Below, in pieces: positions 59,386 through 64,000 of a DNA stretch of 64,000 nt; position 1 is the first letter of the stretch; every line of letters starts with the position of its first letter. The stretch is from SZUA-545 sp050297855 (lineage in GTDB: Bacteria > Campylobacterota > Campylobacteria > Campylobacterales > SZUA-545). Both the position numbers and the translations under genes were made by a program. The stretch covers positions 35,414-99,413 of the forward strand of contig JBNKTC010000022.1 of the NCBI GenBank assembly GCA_050297855.1, read 5' to 3'. The notes under the pieces are model-generated. The model was not told the DNA's origin and did no database searches. It saw only the letters and a list, made by a program, of their open reading frames with translations.

Positions 59386-59455
59386 GGTCTCTCCTTTTTA
59401 TTTAACGCGAGTTATAATATTAGTATATTTTTTAACAAATATCAAAGGGAGTGAG

Positions 59456-60274
59456 ATGAAACGTGTGTTTTTTTTCCTGCTTTTCCCATTTTTCCTCTCA
59501 GCTGCGGACCCCCTTCCCCTCATCCATGGCCAAAAGTACTCCGACCAGAACGTCACGGGATGGCTTATGAGCGAAAAACTGGACGGCATCCGGGCTGTCT
59601 GGGACGGGAAACAGCTGCTTAGCCGTCGGGGCACCCTCCTCCGTCCCCCTGCCGCTTTTGTCCGGAACTTTCCCCCGTTCCCCCTTGACGGTGAACTCTG
59701 GAGCAGGCGGAACGATTTTGAACATATCGTTTCGATCGTCACGGCTTCAGGGCCTTCCGAAGAGTGGCTCGGACTCACCTACAATATCTTCGAAGCACCT
59801 GAGTCACCGGGAGATTTTGTCTCCCGTATGAAACGGGTCCGAACATGGTTTGATACCCACCCTGCCCCCTATGCCCGTATCATCAGGCAGCGCCCCGTCA
59901 CCTCGGCCCAAGCACTTCAGGATTTTCTAAAAGAGGTCGAAGCCCACGGCGGGGAAGGTGTCATGGTAAAAAACCCGGCTGCCGGATACCGTGGCGGACG
60001 CAGCAATGACCTTTTAAAGGTAAAAGACTATGATGATATGGAGGGCCGGGTGATCGGCTACCGGGAAGGGAAAGGCCGCTTTGACGGGATGGTCGGCTCC
60101 CTGCTGGTGGAACTGGATAACGGCGTGCGTTTCTACCTTGGCTCAGGCCTGACTGCGGAGATGCGTAAAAACCCGCCCCCCATCGGCTCGGAGATCACAT
60201 TTAAATATTACGGCTGGACCCGTTCGGGGAAACCGCGTTTCGCATCGTTTATGCGTCTGCGGCCCAGGCCTTAG
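59456..60274 (+). CDS. ligE: Periplasmic ATP-dependent DNA ligase (LigE type)
   Basis: The 272-residue enzyme begins with a Sec signal (MKRVFFFLLFPFFLSAADP) and has the ligase nucleotidyl motif MSEKLDGIRAVWDG (catalytic Lys about 40), then RRGTLLRPP, FPLDGELW, EGVMVKNP and DLLKVKDYDD (motifs III-V) and a C-terminal OB domain. Minimal LigE ligases of Haemophilus, Neisseria and Campylobacter act on incoming DNA in the periplasm. RBS AAGGGAG fixes the start at 59456; the frame is open further upstream across comEA but that is not coding. Confidence 0.88.
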   Translation: MKRVFFFLLFPFFLSAADPLPLIHGQKYSDQNVTGWLMSEKLDGIRAVWDGKQLLSRRGTLLRPPAAFVRNFPPFPLDGELWSRRNDFEHIVSIVTASGPSEEWLGLTYNIFEAPESPGDFVSRMKRVRTWFDTHPAPYARIIRQRPVTSAQALQDFLKEVEAHGGEGVMVKNPAAGYRGGRSNDLLKVKDYDDMEGRVIGYREGKGRFDGMVGSLLVELDNGVRFYLGSGLTAEMRKNPPPIGSEITFKYYGWTRSGKPRFASFMRLRPRP

Positions 60275-60328
60275 GGTATTTGATCAGGAGAGTGATATAA
60301 TGAATCTATAATATATACGGAGCCGGGC

Positions 60329-61114
60329 ATGGATATTTCCCTGAACAAGATCATAGCGATTGCCAAAACGGCTGGTCAAGCAATCCTGCCTATCTATGAA
60401 AGAGAGTACGACATCGTCTCCAAGAGCGACGGCTCTCCCTTGACCGAAGCCGACAGGACGGCAAACCGGATCATCTGCGATGCCCTGAAAACGAGCTATC
60501 CCCATATCCCGATCCTCTCCGAAGAACATAAGGCAGCCGACTACGACGAGCGAAAAGGATGGGAATATCTCTGGATCATCGATCCCCTGGACGGAACCAA
60601 AGAGTTCATTAAGAAAAACGGGGAGTTTACCGTCAACATCGCCCTGGTACACAAAGGCACCCCCGTTCTCGGCGTCGTACACGCCCCGGCCCTTGGGGTG
60701 ACCTACTATGCCCGGAAAGGTGCGGGGGCTTTTAAGGAAGAAGACGGTTCGCTACACCGCCTCCCCAGGGAATGCAATGCCGACCCCAAACAGCACCTGA
60801 CCGTCGTCACCAGCCGTTCCCATCTTAACGAAGAGACCGAAACGTTTATCGACACTCTGCGCAGGAGCACAGAACACCTGAGTACGACCGCGATCGGCAG
60901 CTCGCTTAAACTCTGCCTTGTCGCGGAGGGACACGCCGACTGCTACCCCCGGCTGGGGCCGACGATGGAGTGGGATACGGCGGCCGCCCATGCTATCGTA
61001 CTCGAGAGCGGAAAAAGGGTATACCAATACGCACCCAACCGTAACGAGGCGCAAAAAAACACCCTACAGTACAATAAAGCCGATCTGCACAACCCGTGGT
61101 TTATTGTCCGCTAA
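60329..61114 (+). CDS. cysQ: 3'(2'),5'-bisphosphate nucleotidase CysQ
   Basis: The 261-residue inositol-monophosphatase-fold enzyme hydrolyses PAP to AMP, removing a product of sulfate assimilation. Metal-site motifs are SEEHK, WIIDPLDGTKEFIK (the DPLDGT signature) and PTMEWDTAAAHAI. The length is normal. It stands alone between ligE and the polysaccharide locus. Some relatives act on other sugar phosphates, but the KEF after DGT favours CysQ. Confidence 0.9.
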   Translation: MDISLNKIIAIAKTAGQAILPIYEREYDIVSKSDGSPLTEADRTANRIICDALKTSYPHIPILSEEHKAADYDERKGWEYLWIIDPLDGTKEFIKKNGEFTVNIALVHKGTPVLGVVHAPALGVTYYARKGAGAFKEEDGSLHRLPRECNADPKQHLTVVTSRSHLNEETETFIDTLRRSTEHLSTTAIGSSLKLCLVAEGHADCYPRLGPTMEWDTAAAHAIVLESGKRVYQYAPNRNEAQKNTLQYNKADLHNPWFIVR

Positions 61115-61230
61115 AAAATCTCGTCACTCCCCTGGGGATACAATAAAAGACTTTAGCCCTGCTTCTTCCACTCCGTTGACGAAGGGTAAGCATATGAAAT
61201 CTAACTTATCTCACTCTAATAACGACACGA

Positions 61231-61236
61231 TATAAT
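61231..61236 (+). promoter_or_regulatory. -10 element of the polysaccharide locus
   Basis: TATAAT stands 33 nt before the GTG start at 61269 in an AT-rich 154-nt gap. A clear -35 is not visible at 17 nt; the region 61115-61268 contains no other obvious element. Confidence 0.4.
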
Positions 61237-61268
61237 TATCAGATTAAATTACATGATCAAGGATATAT

Positions 61269-62594
61269 GTGAAAATATCAGTTATCGGAACAGGTTATGT
61301 AGGACTGGTAACCGGAACATGTTTTTCGGAAATGGGAAATACCGTGACCTGCGTTGATATTGATCAGAAAAAGATCGATGATCTCAAACAGGGTATTATC
61401 CCCATTTATGAACCAGGGCTCGAAGAGATGGTTCTAAATAACTATAAAAAAGGTTCCTTGAAGTTTTCGACTGATATTCAAGAAGCGCTGAACGACTCAA
61501 CGATCTGTTTTATCGCTGTCGGGACACCAATGGGCGAAGACGGAAGCGCAGATCTTCAATATGTCCTGGCAGTGGCCAGTACCATCGGCAAGCATATGGT
61601 TCACCACATGTATGTCGTCGACAAATCCACCGTCCCGGTCGGGACAGCCGATAAAGTCAAAAACAGCATCCAGGCAGAACTTGATGCACGGGGCAGTGAT
61701 CTGACCTTTGACGTCATCAGCAACCCCGAGTTCCTTAAAGAGGGTGCTGCGATCGAAGATTTTATGAAGCCTGACCGGGTCGTCATCGGTACGGACAATA
61801 AGGCAGCTGAAGATGTTATGCATCAGCTATATGCGCCTTTTACCAAAAGCCATGACCGTTTTATCGCCATGGATATCAAAAGTGCCGAAATGACCAAGTA
61901 CGCGGCCAACGCCATGCTGGCAACCAAAATCAGTTTCATGAACGAAATGGCCAATATCTGCGAGCGCGTCGGCGCAGACGTCAATAAGGTACGTATCGGA
62001 ATCGGCAGTGACAGCCGGATCGGCTACAGCTTTATCTATCCGGGATGCGGCTATGGTGGCAGCTGCTTCCCAAAAGATGTACAGGCCCTGGCAAAAACGG
62101 CTAAAGACTACGGCTACACCCCAAGGATACTGGATGCGGTAGAAGCCGTCAACTATGCACAGAAACATGTGCTTTCCCATAAGGTCATCGAACGTTTCGG
62201 CGAAACGCTCACCGGTAAAACATTCGCCGTATGGGGGCTTGCATTCAAACCGGAAACCGATGACATGCGCGAAGCGAGTTCCATCACACTTATCAACGAC
62301 CTTACGGCGCGCGGTGCGAAGATACGGGCATACGACCCGAAAGCTAGAGATGAAGCGGAGCACTTCTATCTTAAGGATAACAAAAACGTCACCTACTGCG
62401 ATAGCAAATACGATGCACTGGACGGGACGGATGCGATGATCCTAGTAACAGAATGGAAAGAGTTCCGAAGTCCCGACTTCGAAGTAATCGCCGAACGGAT
62501 GCAGAACAAAGTCATTTTTGATGGTAGGAACCAATATGATGCAAATGCGATGCAGCAATTTGGTTTTGAATATTTTCAGATTGGAGTAAAATGA
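61269..62594 (+). CDS. ugd: UDP-glucose 6-dehydrogenase
   Basis: The 441-residue NAD-dependent dehydrogenase oxidises UDP-glucose to UDP-glucuronate. Landmarks are VIGTGYVGLVTGTCFSEMGN at the N-terminus, VDKSTVPVGTADKV, NPEFLKEGAAIEDF and the catalytic Cys in GYGGSCFPKDVQAL. Translation starts at GTG, with AAGGA at 61259-61263. It overlaps the next dehydrogenase gene by 4 nt (ATGA). It opens a surface polysaccharide or glycan gene cluster. Confidence 0.92.
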   Translation: MKISVIGTGYVGLVTGTCFSEMGNTVTCVDIDQKKIDDLKQGIIPIYEPGLEEMVLNNYKKGSLKFSTDIQEALNDSTICFIAVGTPMGEDGSADLQYVLAVASTIGKHMVHHMYVVDKSTVPVGTADKVKNSIQAELDARGSDLTFDVISNPEFLKEGAAIEDFMKPDRVVIGTDNKAAEDVMHQLYAPFTKSHDRFIAMDIKSAEMTKYAANAMLATKISFMNEMANICERVGADVNKVRIGIGSDSRIGYSFIYPGCGYGGSCFPKDVQALAKTAKDYGYTPRILDAVEAVNYAQKHVLSHKVIERFGETLTGKTFAVWGLAFKPETDDMREASSITLINDLTARGAKIRAYDPKARDEAEHFYLKDNKNVTYCDSKYDALDGTDAMILVTEWKEFRSPDFEVIAERMQNKVIFDGRNQYDANAMQQFGFEYFQIGVK

Positions 62595-63850
62595 AAGCAA
62601 ATATTTGTGTAGTCGGCCTGGGATACGTCGGGTTGCCACTCGCTGTCGAGTTTTCAAAAAAACACAACGTTGTAGGGTTCGACATCTTTCAAAGCCGTAT
62701 CGACGAGTTGAATAAAGCGCATGACCGGACATTGGAAGTCAGTGACGACGCCTTGAAAGAAGCGCTTGGCAATGGCATCAGGTTCACCAGCAAACCCGAT
62801 GAGACAAAAGATGCAAATGTTTACATCATTACTGTACCTACACCGATTGACGAACATAAACGTCCGAACCTTACCCCCCTTATCAAGGCCAGTGAGACCG
62901 TGGGTAAAGTCCTTAAACAGGGTGATATTGTTATTTATGAAAGCACCGTCTATCCCGGATGTACGGAGGAAGACTGCGTGCCTGTACTGGAGAAGATGAG
63001 CGGACTGACCTTTAACAGAGACTTCTTCTGCGGCTACTCACCTGAACGGATCAATCCCGGGGACAAGAAGCACACCGTCACAAAAATCTTGAAAGTCACT
63101 TCCGGGAGCACGCCGGAAATAGCGGAAAAAGTCGATGCCCTGTATAAGAGCATTATCACGGCCGGCACCCACCTGGCACCGTCGATCAAAGTCGCCGAAG
63201 CCGCCAAGGTCATTGAGAACTCCCAGCGTGATATCAACATCGCCTTTGTGAACGAACTGGCCATTATCTTTAACAAACTCGGCATCGATACGAATGCCGT
63301 ACTGGACGCGGCCGGTACCAAGTGGAATTTTCTTCCATTCAAGCCAGGGCTTGTCGGCGGACACTGTATCGGTGTCGATCCCTACTACCTGACACACAAG
63401 GCAGAGAGTGTGGGCTACAACCCGGAGATCATACTGGCGGGACGACGGCTCAATGACAACATGGGGATATATATCGCCAACCAGGTCATCAAGCTGATGA
63501 TCAAAAAAGGGCATATGATCGAAGGGTCCAACGTACTGGTTCTGGGAATCACCTTCAAGGAGAACTGTCCGGATATCCGGAACTCCAAAGTCATCGACGT
63601 CATTCATGAGTTGAAAGATTTCGGATGCAATGTCGACGTGTACGACCCCTGGGCCGATGAAGAGGAGATCAAAAAAGAATACGCCCTCGAACTTCAGAAG
63701 ACGATCACCTCCAAATATGAAGCGGTGATCCTCGCCGTAGCGCACCAACAATTTGAGACTTTGGATATTTCATCCATTAAAAAAGACAAGGGTGTCCTCT
63801 TTGACATCAAAAGTTTTTTTAACAACAAACTGGTAGATATGAGACTTTAA
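62591..63850 (+). CDS. UDP-HexNAc 6-dehydrogenase (TviB/WbpA-like)
   Basis: The 419-residue enzyme is a second UDP-sugar dehydrogenase of the WecC/TviB branch. It shows GLGYVGLPLAVEFSKKHNVVGFDI, YESTVYPGCTEEDCVP, GYSPERINPGDKKHT and the catalytic Cys in GGHCIGVDPYYLTHKAE. It probably makes UDP-GlcNAcA or UDP-GalNAcA for capsule or O-antigen. Its GGAG ribosome site lies inside the ugd 3' end. pseB starts 9 nt after the stop, so all three form one operon. Confidence 0.88.
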   Translation: MKANICVVGLGYVGLPLAVEFSKKHNVVGFDIFQSRIDELNKAHDRTLEVSDDALKEALGNGIRFTSKPDETKDANVYIITVPTPIDEHKRPNLTPLIKASETVGKVLKQGDIVIYESTVYPGCTEEDCVPVLEKMSGLTFNRDFFCGYSPERINPGDKKHTVTKILKVTSGSTPEIAEKVDALYKSIITAGTHLAPSIKVAEAAKVIENSQRDINIAFVNELAIIFNKLGIDTNAVLDAAGTKWNFLPFKPGLVGGHCIGVDPYYLTHKAESVGYNPEIILAGRRLNDNMGIYIANQVIKLMIKKGHMIEGSNVLVLGITFKENCPDIRNSKVIDVIHELKDFGCNVDVYDPWADEEEIKKEYALELQKTITSKYEAVILAVAHQQFETLDISSIKKDKGVLFDIKSFFNNKLVDMRL

Positions 63851-63859
63851 GGAAAGCGA

Positions 63860-64000
63860 ATGTTCAACAACAAAAACATACTAATCACCGGCGGGACCGG
63901 GAGTTTCGGGAAGAAATATACAGAGATACTTCTAGCGAACTATAAACCAAACAAGATCATCATCTATTCACGGGATGAGCTGAAGCAGTTTGAGATGTCC
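63860..64000 (+). CDS. pseB: PseB-like UDP-GlcNAc 4,6-dehydratase, N-terminal part (3' end outside window)
   Basis: Only 47 codons are visible. They read as the start of an SDR enzyme with Rossmann motif ILITGGTGSFGKKY and the typical IIIYSRDELKQFEM of inverting UDP-GlcNAc 4,6-dehydratases. PseB begins pseudaminic acid synthesis, used for flagellin glycosylation in this phylum; a related FnlA/WbjB-type epimerase for capsule sugars is also possible because the upstream genes make uronic acids. GGAAAG precedes the ATG. Confidence 0.8.
   Translation, partial: MFNNKNILITGGTGSFGKKYTEILLANYKPNKIIIYSRDELKQFEMS

Overview
The window looks like chromosomal DNA of a Campylobacterota (Epsilonproteobacteria) species, probably a free-living hydrogen- and sulfur-oxidising lineage related to Sulfurimonas, Sulfurovum or Sulfuricurvum; the genus cannot be fixed by eye. 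Supporting signs are a long-form TrmB followed by ftsE, ftsX and an EnvC-like gene, a cbpA-hspR heat-shock pair with a HAIR operator, two cytoplasm-facing [NiFe] hydrogenases, a CZB-type soluble chemoreceptor, LigE with ComEA, and the start of a pseB-type sugar locus. The DNA is fairly GC-rich for this phylum and densely coded, with many 1-60 nt gene overlaps. There is no rRNA, CRISPR array, insertion sequence or intact prophage.

Layout. 1-10.4 kb (+): end of an outer-membrane barrel gene, rluD, an FnIII lipoprotein, trmB, the division module ftsE-ftsX-envC, then znuA-znuC-znuB and a NicO-type metal exporter, almost without gaps. 10.4-26.6 kb: a sensor kinase/OmpR-type regulator pair, an OprD-like porin, DUF485 and the acetate symporter actP, then a structured RNA candidate, a DUF2325 gene with two Fur-like boxes, polX, DUF72, Sel1, a ZIP transporter and a DUF302 lipoprotein, and finally acs-DUF294-exonuclease. 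Tandem 11-bp repeats of the form CATGCTACGTT lie at the same distance from a -10 element upstream of both the porin-actP unit and acs. They suggest that one OmpR-type regulator, plausibly the adjacent one, controls both halves of acetate assimilation.

26.6-36.2 kb (-): the energy-metabolism core. One operon encodes a cytoplasmic hydrogenase whose small subunit is the C-terminal part of an 811-residue fusion (FAD/NAD(P)-type oxidoreductase, BFD-like [2Fe-2S] domain, [NiFe] small subunit), followed by the large subunit. The other encodes a six-subunit membrane-bound group 4 (Ech/Coo-like) hydrogenase. Together they could link H2, NAD(P)H, ferredoxin and ion motive force. 36.2-40.4 kb (-): moaD-moaE-dctM-HIT-recJ in a tight operon.

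40.4-54.2 kb: small unknown genes, argJ, trmL, a chemoreceptor/response-regulator pair divergent from a receiver-kinase hybrid, purH, a nitroreductase, cbpA-hspR, and an operon for a PhoX-like lipoprotein with a collagen-like linker plus a di-haem lipoprotein. 54.3-59.1 kb: murA, tRNA-Gln and initiator tRNA-Met from a consensus promoter, then a short stretch ending in a decayed copy of the tRNA-Met 3' half, and a two-PAS HD-GYP regulator. 59.1-64 kb: comEA/ligE, cysQ, and the start of a surface-polysaccharide locus with two nucleotide-sugar dehydrogenases and pseB, cut by the window edge.
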